Part shown: in pieces, positions 11,250 through 22,681 of the stretch | How the letters are laid out: each line of letters begins with the position of its first letter | How positions within the stretch are numbered: the stretch's first letter is position 1 | NCBI GenBank assembly: GCA_030847615.1 | Contig: JAUMIR010000005.1 | Coordinates: 212,892,645-212,956,644 of the forward strand | Source: Gambelia wislizenii | Taxonomy: Eukaryota > Chordata > Lepidosauria > Squamata > Crotaphytidae | Length of the DNA: 64,000 bases | Direction: 5' to 3' | Program-made: the position numbers and the translations under genes | The notes under the pieces: model-generated | What the model saw: only the letters and a program-made list of their open reading frames with translations | Database searches by the model: none | What the model was told of the DNA's origin: nothing

Positions 11250-11875
11250 AGAATATCTTGCCCCTTTCTTTCTTTTTGGGTGGGATTTTTGCACCCACCA
11301 CTCCCTCTTCCTCCTTGCCTCACCTTCTCAGCAGCACCTTCCCAGCCGCCACCACAGCTCCCCGTACCCCGGTGCTCTCTCCATCTGGTCCGCCCTCCCT
11401 CTGCCATGTGGCTGCAACACCAATCCAGCTGTCCAGCCTTCGGTCGCACACACCCCCACACACACTGCTCCACTCTCCAGTGGCGAGTCTGCTGCTGGTT
11501 TCTTCGGGCAGCACAGCTGCCTTGCCGCAGGGTCTTTGGCCCTTCTTTGGCTGCACACCCCACCTGCATCAGAGTTCATGGTGCACAGGGGTCCAGGCCA
11601 AAGGCCAAATGACAGCAACCATGCCGCTGCACCACTCCCAAGGCCTCCAGGGCCAGAGTCCGTGGTGCAGGGGGGGGGCAGGCTGAAGGCCCAACAACAG
11701 CAACCACGCCACTGTGCCGCTCTCGAGGCCTCTAGGGCAGGAGTCCACAGTGTTGTAGCTGTTGTTGGGAGTCCTCGGTGCAGGGGAATGGGCCAAAGGC
11801 CCAACGACAACAACCATGCCGCTGTGCCACTCCTGAGGCCTCCAAGGCTAGAGTCTGCAGTGCAGGGGGAGGCCA
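11250..11875. repeat. GC-rich block with imperfect minisatellite
   Basis: From about 11595 a unit containing GGCCAAAGGCC, CAACCATGCCGCTG, AGGCCTC and GTGCAGGGG occurs about three times, with spacings of about 84 and 111 bp. The block is open in several frames on both strands because of its composition (minus-strand frame up to 194 residues), but residue content is low-complexity and no domain is visible. I do not call a gene. Confidence 0.6.
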
Positions 11876-11876
11876 A

Positions 11877-12608
11877 CTTAGTTGTGCATTTGTTTCTAAT
11901 TAGAGAGTTCAAAATTCATTGCACAAACAACAACTACAGATGTCTCTCCATATCCACGGATTTAAGTATTCATGGCTTGAAAATATTCTTTAAAAAATAA
12001 TAATCAAAAAAGCAAACCTTGATTTTGCCATTTTATATAAGGGACACCATTTTGCTATGCCATTACATATAATGGGACTTGAGAACAAGGAGGTTTGGAA
12101 TAAGCATTGGAACCTGCGATAATGGACAAGGCATCATCTCAAATTAAAGAGCAAGTGACCTGCACTGTGTGAGTTACTTCCCAGAAATCCACCATTCCTC
12201 TCCCATATGGACAGCAAACTTGCACAAACCACCTTTTCTGGGTTTGTAACACCTGAACGATTGTGGATATCTTGCAGTGTCAATAATCTGAAGCATACAA
12301 AAACACTACAGTTGTCCCTTCATATTTGCTGGAGTTTGGTTCCAGGACCCAACCACACCCGTGGATACCTAAATCCGTGAATACTCAATTCCCATTATAT
12401 ACAATGGCATAGCAAAATGGTATCCCTTATATAAGATGGCAAAATCAAGGTTTGCTTTTTGGATTATTATTTTTTTAAGAATATTTTCAAGCCATGAATA
12501 CTTAAATCCGTGGATACCAAATCCGTGGATACCGAGGGACAACTGTAGTTGTTGTTTGTGCAATGAATTTTGAACTCTCTAGTTAGAACCAAATGCGCAA
12601 CTAAGCTC
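11877..12608. repeat. Inverted duplication with ~210-bp arms
   Basis: Arm 11877-12084 matches the reverse complement of 12395-12608. The match includes a Tigger-like MITE half (AAGTATTCATGGCTTGAAAA, AGCAAACCTTGATTTTGCC) and about 60 bp of non-Tigger sequence outside it (GAGAGTTCAAAATTCATTGC, CAAACAACAACTACAG). Because sequence outside the MITE is also inverted, this is not simply two MITE insertions. The left arm lacks a short stretch near the MITE terminus. Confidence 0.8.
12309..12545. mobile_element. Tigger/pogo-like MITE, CAGTTGTCCC family
   Basis: It starts CAGTTGTCCCTTCATATTTG and ends GAGGGACAACTG, flanked by TA on both sides. The interior has TTTGGTTCCAGGACC, ATGGCATAGCAAAATGG and AAGGTTTGCTTTTTGG. 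The terminal sequence resembles MER2-type Tigger MITEs known from mammals; the lizard family name is not known to me. Confidence 0.85.
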
Positions 12609-13566
12609 ATTTTTTAATTACTTCTTGTTTGATTTTCATATTAATAACCTGAAAATCAGTCAAGATTCTTCAACCAATCTTCCTTAGCTGATGCAACACA
12701 AACCAAATTTCCCACTTGGGCTATCACCCAGCCTGAAAGAGAGACTTTGAAGACCACACATAAACATTTTATTGCAGGGATCCACTTATGTCCTTTAATA
12801 AAAAAAGGAATGTTGGTTACAATGCTTCAACAAAAAAGGGCAAGTATTTCAGTTTTCTTTCCCTGCTTAGTGTCTGGGTGAGACCTGGATCCATTCATTG
12901 TGTTCTGAAGAATTTACCAAAATGAGGAAAGTTCCCTGAACAGTTGCTCCGAAAGGCCTTTCTTTACATGTAGGACACCATTTTTCATTTTGAGATTACC
13001 CTTCTTTTTTAATATTGTGTTTGGTTTGTGAACTTTAAATGTTGGCAGTGTTTACTTCAGTTGAAGTAAAGTACTTCATGCCTTTCAGATGCTGCTTAAA
13101 ACTGAACTAGATTATTATTAGCATTAGGCATTAGTGACTCCATCCTTATCCAGCATGACAGATAATGCACACGCTGTCAGAGATACTTTTTCTTCTTTTG
13201 CATTTTTCAATAGGATTGCACTGTGATAACTGTTTTCAAGTGTACACTTTGCAAAAGTGAAAGTAAAACCTTGCTCATTTTCTATATGACAGCTTGAGTG
13301 CTAAACCACAAAATTTTACTACCAGGAAGGAACAGGGTCAGGTCAAAGGAAGAATAAGAACTGGAGGCTTTTTTTTTTGAAAGGAGGACAAAACTTTTTT
13401 ATTTTAGCCAAATCACAACACTTTTTCTTTAAACTGTTGTCAGTGTACCCACAACTTATATCTCCTATTTTCTTTTTAAAAGCTTGCTTGGGAACATTAC
13501 AACTTTCCTTCTTCAAGCAGATGAAATAAACCCACACTGTTATTTCGGCTAGAAATTAAAGTACTG
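12609..13566. other. No gene recognised
   Basis: Ordinary AT-rich sequence. No exon or repeat recognised. Confidence 0.35.
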
Positions 13567-13568
13567 TA

Positions 13569-13794
13569 CAATTGTCTCTTCATATTCACTGGGGTTTGGT
13601 TCCAGGATCCCCCGTGGATACCAAAATCTGTGAATACTCAAGTCCCATTATATGCAGTGGCGCAGCAAAATGGCATCCCTTATATAAGATGGCAAAATCA
13701 AGGTTTGCTTTTTGGATTTTTTTTTAAGAATATTTTCAAGCCGTGAGTACTTAAATCCATGAATACCAAATCCATGGATACAGAGGGACAACTG
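13569..13794. mobile_element. Tigger/pogo-like MITE, CAGTTGTCCC family
   Basis: It carries the same motifs as the copy at 12309 (TTTGGTTCCAGGATCC, AAAATGGCATCCC, GGTTTGCTTTTTGG, AGGGACAACTG) and is flanked by TA. The left terminus has one change (CAATTGTC). Confidence 0.85.
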
Positions 13795-14284
13795 TATTCC
13801 ATTCCAACGAATAGTAAGAATACATGAAGTTACAGCCAGCCAGCCAGTTGACAGCCATGCAGTCTTCAACAGTTTATTAGAAATAAAGTAGGCATTTAAA
13901 AAAAATCCCCATGGCTCTGAACACAAATGGGGGTTTGCAGGCTTATCATAAGCTGGTCAAAAAACCCAAGAGATTGAACAGAACTGGAGGCTTTAAAGTG
14001 AGGTTTGTTTAATCTTGTTAGCCTGAAAGGTCATTTCCTAAGTTTAACAACATAACAAACACTATGTGTTGTACAATGATAAGTTTAGTTTCTCTTGTGA
14101 CTTCTGATTTATCTTTCCTGATATATGCAATGAATAGCACAAAGCTAGACATTTATTCATATTAATTGTTATGAAGACTGGATGTTGTTAGGGTTTTGGA
14201 AAGGATTTTCAATCATTTAAGGCCCTAGGTCTTACCACATCTATATTACAAAGTTAATGATTGTTTAAGAGTGCATCTGGTGAA
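13795..14284. other. No gene recognised
   Basis: Nothing recognisable between the Tigger-like MITE and the L2 LINE. Confidence 0.35.
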
Positions 14285-15073
14285 AAACTCAGCTCTTGTC
14301 TGACAGGACTTGTCATAGGAAATTTCTTCGTTCCTATAGAGAGGTAATATGTGCAGCAAGGAAATCTTTCTCTTCTGCACATATTGCATCTGCAGAGTCT
14401 TGCCTGGCAGAGCTGTTTAGGGTGGTGAGGGAACTGACACAGGTTCCACCTGTGCAGAACTCATTACTAAACCCGACAATGGCCTGCTGTGACGCATTTA
14501 ACAACTTCTTTGCAGATAAAATCTCTCAAGAGCAGACTTGTATGCTGGGGTTGTAGCAGATTCGATTGACAAGGTGTCCAGTAACTCTGTTGATGAGGTT
14601 ATACTGGATCAGTTTCAATCTGTAAGTACTGATGATGTGAACAAGCTCCTTGGTAGAGTGAGGAAGACTACCTGTCCTCTTGACCCATACCCTTTGTGGC
14701 TGGCCGTCCAGGGGGTGATGCCTTGAGGATGTTCCTTAGGGATATCATCAATGCATCCCTTAGGGAAGGTCATGTTCCATCTTGCTTGAAGGAAGTGGAG
14801 GTTAGACCGCTCCTAAAAAGCCCTTCCCTTGACCCTCTGGATATGAAGAACTACAGGCCAGTCTCGTTATTACTTTTTTGAGCAAGGTGATCAAGAGGGC
14901 GATTGCTCTTCCACTCCAAGCTGTCTTGGAAGAAACCAATTATCTAGATCCATTTCAAACTGGCTTTAGGATGGGATTTGGAGTTGAGACAGCCATGGTT
15001 GCCTTAGCTGATGACCTTCGCCTGAGCATCGACAAGGGTAGTGTGACCCTGTTGGTGCTGCTGGATCTCTCAG

Positions 15074-15199
15074 TGTTGCAGAAATCATGGAACAGCAGAT
15101 CCATGGATTGGAAAGTGAGTTTTATTCCAGTCAGGCCCATCGGTGTAATAACACTCACTTTCCAATCCATGGATCTGCTGTTCCATGATTTCTGCAACA
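15074..15199. mobile_element. Palindromic MITE inserted in the L2 ORF
   Basis: The 126-bp insert has perfect 47-bp inverted arms (15074-15120 and 15153-15199) beginning TGTTGCAGAAATCATGG and a 32-base loop. It is flanked on both sides by TCAG (15070-15073 and 15200-15203), which looks like a 4-bp target duplication. It interrupts the conserved RT motif exactly between the residues LLDLS and AAFDTIDH, so the empty site is unambiguous. Confidence 0.85.
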
Positions 15200-16520
15200 T
15201 CAGCAGCTTTTGACACTATAGATCATGACATATTCTTGGATCACCTGATAAGGTTAGGAATCGGAGGCACTACGCTGCAGTGGTTCCACTCCTTCCTCTC
15301 AGGTAGATCCCAGAGGGTGATGCTCGGGGATAGTTGCTTTATAAGAAAAGAGCTTAACTGTGGCATCCCACAAGGTGCCATCCTGTCCCTGATGCTATTC
15401 AATATATACATGAAGCCACTGGCAGAGATTATCTGGAGGCATGGGGCGAGGTGCTATCAATACGCTGATGACACCCAGATATATTTCTCCATGTCTCGGT
15501 CTTCAGCTCTGACTTCAGATGGTGTCTCTTCTCTCAATGATTGTCTTAGGGCAGTAATGGACTGGAGGAGGGAAAACAAACTGAAGCTGAATCCAGACAA
15601 AACGGAGGTTCTCACGGCAGCAGCCCCGAATCCAGGTATTAGGATACAACCTCCAGTCCTGGATAGGGTCACACTCTCCTCCAAGGACTGTGTTTGCAGT
15701 CTGGGGGTACTCCTGGATTCGTCGCTCCAGATGACGAATCATGTAAATGCAACGGTCAGGAGTGCCTGTTATCTGCTTTGGCTGATACACCAGCTGTGCC
15801 CTTTCCTGGAAGTCAGGGACTTTGAGACTGTGGTACATGCTCTGGTAACCTCCCATCTTGATTTCTGTAATGCACTCTACATGGGGGTACCCTCGTGCTT
15901 GGTCCAGAAACTTCAACTAGTACAGAAAATGGCAGCCAGACTGGTCTCAGGTACATCTAGAAGAGACCATATAACACCGATCTTAAGATCACTCCACTGG
16001 CTGCCCATTAGTTTCCGGGCCAAATACAAGGTGTTGGTTATCACCTTTATAGCCCTAAATGGCTTGGGTCCAACCTATCTTCGGGACTGCCTCCTTCCAT
16101 ATAATCCTCCCCATGCACTCAAGGTCCTCTGGGAGGAATTTACTACAACCTTTAAAAACTAGGCTTTCTTCAGTCTCCCAGAGGACCTTTTCGGCTATTG
16201 CTCACAGATTATGGAACAGCCTGCTGGATGAGACCCATCATATCACCACTCTAAACAGCTTTTTAAAAGCTCTTAAGACGGATCTCTTCTGGCGGGCCTT
16301 TCCTGAATAGATACCCAGCCATCAGAAATTTATCCCGATCCTGCTACAGCCACTGCCTATTGTTTATTTTTAGTATTTTTAAGTATGTTTTAAATTTTTT
16401 GAATTATTTTATTGTATTTTAAGAGGGGGTGGGATTGAGGGTTTGGGGTGTATATTTTAATGTTGTAAGCCGCCCTGATTGTGTTTTGTAGAGGGGCGGA
16501 TATAAATAAATAATTAATTA

Positions 16521-16546
16521 ATTATTATTATTATTATTATTATTAA
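16521..16546. repeat. (ATT)n tail of the L2 LINE
   Basis: About eight ATT units directly follow the LINE 3' UTR, as expected for L2-type tails. Confidence 0.85.
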
Positions 16547-16649
16547 GACTACCTTAATTGCCAAAGGCAAAAGCAGAAAGTAAGTAATCAATGAGAGGTG
16601 GTGCTCATCAGAACTGGTAGGGAAAGTTGACCAATGGAAGGGCAAGTTA

Positions 16650-16778
16650 ATAGTAGGCAGAAGACTGAGACTTGCCCAAAGTTACCCATTAAGTTTCCAC
16701 GGCTGAGTGGGGATTTGAACCCTGGTCCCCCAGTCTCCTAGTCCAACACTCAAACCACTACGTCATGCCGGCTTTCAA
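16650..16778 (-). mobile_element. MIR/CORE-like SINE, tRNA-head half
   Basis: In reverse orientation it keeps GACTTGCCCAAAGTTACCC (core), GGGATTTGAACCCTGGT (B box) and CTCAAACCACTACGTCATGC (A-box side). The 3' half is lost. Confidence 0.8.
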
Positions 16779-17905
16779 GCTGATCTGTACATGGCTTCAA
16801 AGTGGAGATATTATGGGTGGCTGGTCTTGACCGACTGCTGTGCTGTTCTTCCCCCCCAGCTATGACTGAGGAAGGCCCAAAGCAGAAGCAGACTGATAGG
16901 AAATGTGTTTGCCATGTTATAAGTATGAGGGCTGGAGGCCTGGCCTTCAATAAATCTATTACCTTGAGGGGAAAACTGAAACTACATGTTAGAAGATAAT
17001 GCTTAAGGACACTGATGCAAACCTAATATCTATGGGGTGCTTGTGAGGTTTACTGGGCCCAAACAAAACACTGTACTGATCAAGTAGTGTTGTAACATAG
17101 CTGCAGCTGGCCCAGTTCCTCTGTAATGTGTTGTATGTGGGGTTGCCTTTGAAAAACACTTGGAAACTTCAACAGATGCAAAATACTATTGCATATACCA
17201 TCCCATAATCTACATTTCCACTTATCCTGCAATACTGCCCTAATATTGACTAGGAACTTATTCTCTAATGTTGCCATGTAGAGAAAATGGCATTTCCAAG
17301 TTGAGTCAAAAAGCTGCAAATGGATACCCAACAATGCCAAGATGATTTCTGATTTAAACTTTGGTAACAAATCAAAGTCTGCTACAAAAAGTGAACCCCA
17401 CAGTCTCTAGAGTTCAACGACATCATGCCAGCTGGCATTATATCTGAACATTCTGCACAGAGACAGCAGCAACAATAAGGGAAGAAAACATGTACTCCTG
17501 CATCCCACTAGGGAAATGCCAAGCTGGCAGAAGGACAATTACATGTCTTTCAAAGTTTTCCAGAACCAACTACTTATGAATTCTCAACAGAACCATACAT
17601 ATATATGAACAGTAATCTGAACTTTCCAGGTGGTGCTCCTCCTAAAGTAAAAATGTCACCATCCAAGCAAAAGGAAGAGGTCCCATTAGATTTGGACAAC
17701 TCCTGGCAGTTGCAGAAGTACCAAAGCCATTAATGGGAAGAACCCTAAAAACAGCCTAATGGAGACATCGATGGGGGAACTAGTGGGTGTAATGCTGGAA
17801 ATGCTGAAAAGGGGGAGGACTCCACACTGCAGATCCCAGCTGTAATTAAGAAAATGTACACACAGTTGAATATGTTACTTGTTTCTCTCAATTCTAGCCA
17901 GTTAT
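16779..17905. other. No gene recognised
   Basis: No exon or repeat family recognised. A minus-strand open frame near 17080-17370 shows no known domain. Confidence 0.35.
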
Positions 17906-18554
17906 AGGGCTTATCTATATGAGGCAATAAAATGTGAACTGATGTGCAGTAATGCCAATTTGCAGCAGCTTTAATTTGTCCCCATAGGTAGGTGGGGTTT
18001 TTTCAAGATTGTAGGCATGCAAAGCCATACACATTTGCTGTTCAAACAGGCATGCCTGTGAATCAATATGGCGGGCATGAGTGAATTACTCACGTTTTTA
18101 TTGTCACCAGTTGCCATTGTCAAATAGTATTTTTTAAAAAAAAGCATATCCAAGGTGCAGAAGTGCGATCTTCCACTTAACTAAACAGAAAAAAACGGGG
18201 GGGGGAGCGGTTTCATCATCTCAGTGCACAATCACTACGGCAAAAATCCAACATGGCAGTGTTGGGTGCTCCCTTGCCAGCAAGCTCCACCCCTTGCACA
18301 TTTCCATCCAATCAGCTTTCTGCTCTTATTGGGAAAGCGCAGCAAAATGAATCCATTGTCCCAATGAGCTGGAATGCACATTTCCTTCAGAGTTTTTTTA
18401 AAAGTCAGGGAAAGCCATGAAGGCTATTCTGAAGAGTATCTGGAGTCCCATCCCCTCCTTCTGAATACCGCAAAATGATGCAGGATCCCATTGGGACAAA
18501 AAGTATTCTCCTTGAATTCTATGAGGAGTATTTTTGCCATAATGACAAGCCTTT
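17906..18554 (+). mobile_element. GGGCTTGTCTA-family MITE, copy B
   Basis: The left end is AGGGCTTATCTATATGAGGC and the right end, reverse-complemented, is AAAGGCTTGTCATTATGG. The interior follows the same order as copy A: TTGCAGCAGCTTTAA, GATCTTCCACTTAA, CCAATCAGCTTTCTG, TTCTGAATACC and GAGGAGTATTTTTGCC. The right terminus (GACAAGCC...TTAGTC...ATATAACATTTC) is duplicated once more about 40 bp downstream (to about 18605). Confidence 0.65.
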
Positions 18555-18605
18555 AGTCATATAACATTTCACGAATAGACAAGCCCTTAGTCTTATAACA
18601 TTTCA

Positions 18606-20170
18606 ATATATCAAGTCAAAACAGCAAGAAGGACAATGTTAAGATGGCTCACTAGGGCTGTCTGCAAATTTTAGGTAGAACTCAAGGCCCAAATGCATGC
18701 ATTTTCAAGACTCTTAAAAGTTCTTAAATGTGAGTTTGTCACTGAAGAAAAATGTATATATTTCCTGCTATTCCTAATCAGTCCTTGGAACTTTTGAAGA
18801 CTGGTCAAGTTAGCAGTTGTTGCACCAAAAAATAACTTCCCCACAATCTATTACTAAAAAAGATAAGAAAGAATTTCACAATTCAGATCTTTCTGCCACT
18901 ATGGCTTCATTCAGCTTAATACATCAGCTTAACAGGTGCCAGAGACAGAGGAAATGCCACATGGCTTTGTCAACAGCAAATTAGGACTTCAGGCTATACT
19001 AAACATTTTACTCATGAAATATCGTAAGTGGCTACATCTAGCACAAAACAACTGTCAATACACCACAAGACTAATTTAGTTATCCCACCCCACCCCCAAA
19101 ACAGATGAATGAAATATTTCTAAACTAGTGTTTCACAATAATTTTGTTACAGCCAGCCTTAATGAAGCTGTAGATCTTTTACAGAACTCATGATACAAAG
19201 ATACTCGGTCTGATGACAACACTGCTACTATGTTTGACTAGATTCCTGATGAAGTTATACATCACCCTCCTCCATCATGGCCAATGCTAAAGGGACCATG
19301 GGAGTTGTAGGCCAAAAATCTGGAGGACCATCCTTCTCACGCACAGATCCTGAGACCCACAAACAATAGAATTTCCTGTCAAGGGACTTGGTTTCCTTCC
19401 TCTTTGCACCTTTCTTAAATCCCCTAAGGAGGGTTGGGTGAATGGTAAGAGATGAAGCAGAATCGACTGCAGAGGGAAGGGTGCCAGCCTGCTTTCTGGA
19501 AGGTGCAGAGTAGAGGATGGGACAGCAATGCTATCTTCCATAAATTTTCTTCCATAGATGAGACCTGACTTCTGCATAGCTAAAGATTTCCTACCCTGAT
19601 GTAAACCAATTGATTTCATGTACTTGCAGTGCAAGAAATAAGGTCAGCTGTGTTCACTGAGGGTTCATTTCCAAGTATTTATGGAATATTTATGGTATTT
19701 ATGGAATAAGTATTTATGAAATAAGTAGGATTGCTCCTTTAAAGCACTATCTTAAGTTTGACTTAGTAAGAAGGTAGCATTACTGATATTTTCATTTTTG
19801 CAAGATTTCCACACTCAAAATTAAAAATGGGGTAGGGATTCCCCCACACACACACACCTTCAATATCTCCACAACTTTAGAAGTACAGTATTCATTTCCA
19901 GCCCTGCTTTGTTTTTCTTAAAACTAATCCGGTGTAAACTACCTTTGAGAATGTGAGAGATAAATAAGGGAATTGATCCAACAAGATAAATGAACACTGT
20001 CAGTACCTGCTATTGCCGATAACCTGATTACTGAGCATCTGGCTGCTTCAAATAAATCAGTTTTCTACCTCCCAAAGAGAAAAGGTTCAAAACACAAATC
20101 AGAAGTCTTTGATAATACAGCAACACAAGAGTCTTCAGGTTTTAGTTCAGGGGCCATTTCACCTACATGA
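18606..20170. other. No gene recognised
   Basis: No exon. Around 19260-19330 there is a CATGGGAGTTGTAGGCC...TCTGGAGGACC block, a remnant of a common hAT-type MITE. A (CA)n stretch lies near 19850. Confidence 0.35.
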
Positions 20171-20171
20171 T

Positions 20172-20356
20172 TACTGTATAGTGCTATGATTCCCTTCCAC
20201 TGCCATGGTAACATCCTGGAATCTGCAGTTTGGGGAGGGGCATTTAGCATTCTCAGGCAGAGAACTCTAGTGCCTCACCAGACTACAAACCCCATGATTC
20301 CACAGGGGGTAGCCATCACAGTTAAAGTGGAATATAGCACTATTGTTGTATAGTGT
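20172..20356. mobile_element. Small MITE with ATAGTGCTAT termini
   Basis: The left end has TATAGTGCTATGATTCC and the reverse complement of the right end has AATAGTGCTATATTCCACTT. Between them lie ACTACAAACCCCATGATTCC and GGTAGCCATCACAGTTAAAG. A truncated relative is at 31122. It does not code for protein. Confidence 0.6.
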
Positions 20357-20965
20357 GAATAGGCTCCAAGATTGTTATATTACAGGCGATCCACTGTTCC
20401 TTTATATGGAAGAGAAATGTAGCAGTGCCCTGGAGATTTATGGCTGGGGATCAATATCATTTTGATATATTAATTATACACCAAGCACTTATAACTAAAA
20501 AAAGAAAAAAACAGGACCAAATTTCCTGAAGCACTGAATGGCTCAGCAAATGTGGCTGTTAAAAACACCAACTTCTGGGTGTTTTAAAGATGAAACTTTT
20601 CCAAGTCATACTATATCATGTACAGACTTCAGTTACTCATGTATTACACACAGAGAGCTACAAAGCAGAGGCCTTTGGCAAAACAATTTCCTAGAACACA
20701 CAGTCTGCTCCTAGCAGGAGACAGTTATCTGTTCTAGCAGAAAAAGACACCCACATCACCATATCACCCTGCACACACTGATTCTGCCTGATTTTGGAAG
20801 CTGGGCACTTTGAAAGCTGTACGTATGGATAATTTTGAACTATGGTATATCTTTATGTCTCAGTTTGGTGATTACATTACTTAAGACATTAATTTGGAAC
20901 TCCCTGTTCCTCCTTCTGCAGGAGGGATGTAATTTCTCTAACAAATGAAAACGACAATATCCATC

Positions 20966-21062
20966 TTATCATGACACCTTTATTAGGCTAACCAAAAGGT
21001 GCAAAATATATCATGCTAGCTTTTGAAGCTCACAGGCTTCTTCATCAAAGATGGTAGAATAG
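20966..21062 (-). mobile_element. Hammerhead-like repeat, single copy
   Basis: The minus strand reads TTTGATGAAGAAGCC, TGT, GAGCTTCAAAAGC, then ATATATTTTGCACC, TTTTGGTTAGCCTAATAAAG. The first part resembles a hammerhead core (CUGANGA, stem II, GAAA), with the leading C and the G of GAAA changed (core at about 21021-21048). The downstream TTTTGGTTGG...AATAAAGG block is shared with the repeats at 26920-27485. Confidence 0.5.
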
Positions 21063-21652
21063 TACATGGAGAAAGAAAGTAACAACGTTTTGGGGTCACA
21101 GCATCTACAGTTTTAATTTGGGATGCTGTATAGGAAGTGTCTGTATAGAAGGAAAGCCTCAACTTGCCGCAGTTAACAACAACAAAGGGCCACACACCCC
21201 ACACCCCTCTAACTGCTGTTAGCTGACTAGGAACAAAGGCAATAAAAAATAGGCAATTTAAAGTTACAAAGTACTGCCTGTGTGTTTGCCCCTACTCAGG
21301 AAGAGGCCACAGGTCCCTATGATAAAAGTACAGTTAGTATCTGGAGGAAGTCTCTGTCATCAAGTCTGCTCCTTATCAACCATATACTTATATCTGTGGG
21401 CTCCTTGCCTACATTTCACTTGTCGATTTCACAAAACTTTTAACTGTGAGAGAAGTGGATCAGGAACTTTTACTTCCAATGAAGACAGAGTACAATTCAG
21501 TCGCCTATTCTTCAACGAATACATGAACTAGGGCTTCCATGCCCATACCTGATTATGCAGAAGTCCCATTCACACAATTTAAGATATATATGAATAGGAC
21601 TTGCAATAGAGCAGACCCTAGTGAGGCCTCAGCACACACTTTATCTGAAGCA
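21063..21652. other. No gene recognised
   Basis: Nothing recognisable. Confidence 0.3.
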
Positions 21653-21690
21653 CATAGAATCATAGAATCACATGATGGAGAGGAGCATTC
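21653..21690 (-). mobile_element. CR1 3' tail remnant
   Basis: ATAGAATCATAGAATCA is the reverse complement of the tandem octamer at CR1 3' ends. Only the tail is present. Confidence 0.55.
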
Positions 21691-21934
21691 ACACCTTGAC
21701 TAGAGCGAATAGTAGCATACCAACTGGGGTTATATCTTAGGAAACGTGGAACTGGTAAAAATAAATCCTCTTTATTGCATGATGACAATTATTTTTATGA
21801 GATGCTTTTTAAAAAGTCATTGTGGGATAATGATGAGGCAATTCAAAAGGGTGGATTGTTAGTTATCCTCTGAACCCTTCTAGACTGCAATTGTCTTTCA
21901 CTTCACTGTGTACACCACCTCAACATGTATGTTT

Positions 21935-22095
21935 GTTTATGTGTCTTCAGGTTACCTGTTGACTTATGGTGACCCCATGAATTTCATAGGGTTTTTCTTA
22001 GGTAAGGAATGTTCAGAAGTGGTTTTGCCAGTTCTTTCCTCTGAAATATAGCCTACAGCACCTAGTATTCATTGGTGGCCTCCCAGTACTGCACA
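21935..22095 (-). mobile_element. 5S-rRNA-derived SINE, head-truncated
   Basis: Reverse-complemented, it shows GGGAGGCCACCAATGAATAC, AGGTGCTGTAGGCTATATTT, CAGAGGAAAGAACTGGC and CATGGGGTCACCATAAGTCA. It matches the complete copy at 26096, lacking the first part of the 5S-like head. Confidence 0.8.
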
Positions 22096-22681
22096 TATAC
22101 TAAAACCTTCAAAATTTCATTCCATGGGTATGAACAAGTGACCCATGTGTCCATGAAAGTTCACATAATTTTGCTAGTCTTGTAAGTGTCACAGGATTCT
22201 TATTCTGTATCCCATTTGTGTGCTGCTCAGGCAGAATCAACAGACAGACCAAGAAGCAGCCAACAAAACAGAAAGAAAACACACACTCCGTAGTCATCAT
22301 TTTATATTAAATGTCACAATGCCAAGAATTGTTTAAAATTATTCTGTGCAGAAGCTACTGTTTCAACTGCTATTTCTAGAGATAGAATACTTAAGTTAGG
22401 TTCCTCTGCATCCTACAATGGGGTGGGGCAGCCACCAAAGCTTCAGCAGATACATTTATTTATTTTAAAATATTAAATTGTGCAGAAACAATCTGAAGCA
22501 TGTTCTCTGTTTAGCAAAGTCACATAATTGAAGAGACAGTCTTCTTTTGAAGAACAGAGAAACTCATACTATTCATTAAAAAGATTACTTCCTTTCCCTA
22601 CACAAATAAATAACCCAACTGCTTCAAACTGTGCAGTTCATTTATTCTGAAGCACTACTAAACCATCTATTTGAAGAGAAG
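22096..22681. other. No gene recognised
   Basis: Nothing recognisable. Confidence 0.3.

Larger units (their letters stand above)
14285..16546 (+). mobile_element. L2-like (CR1 superfamily) LINE ORF2, 5'-truncated and frameshifted
   Basis: The ORF2 remains run left to right with frame changes near 14540, 14700, 14880, 15190 and 16070. The pre-RT region begins in ICAARKSFSSAHIASAE. RT motifs include LKEVEVRPLLKSPSLDP, NYRPVSLL, LLVLLDLS then AAFDTIDHDI (split by an inserted MITE), CGIPQGAILSLMLFNIYM, and the catalytic box YQYADDTQIYFS (about 15457-15492). The C-terminal block has LQLVQKMAARLVSGTSRRDH, LHWLPISFRAKYKV and LWNSLLDETHH. The 3' UTR ends in TAAGCCGCCCTG...GGGGCGGATATAAATAAA and an (ATT)n tail. 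The endonuclease is missing, so the copy is dead; a lone ADD box does not make it active. Confidence 0.9.

Noticed and set aside
11165..12000. Open frames of up to 194 residues on both strands
   Set aside because: The block is a GC-rich minisatellite; frames are open on both strands at once and no domain is visible.
20765..20815. Another 5S-SINE head (TGATTTTGGAAGCTGGGCAC)
   Set aside because: Only about 25 bases resemble the head, and no SINE body follows.
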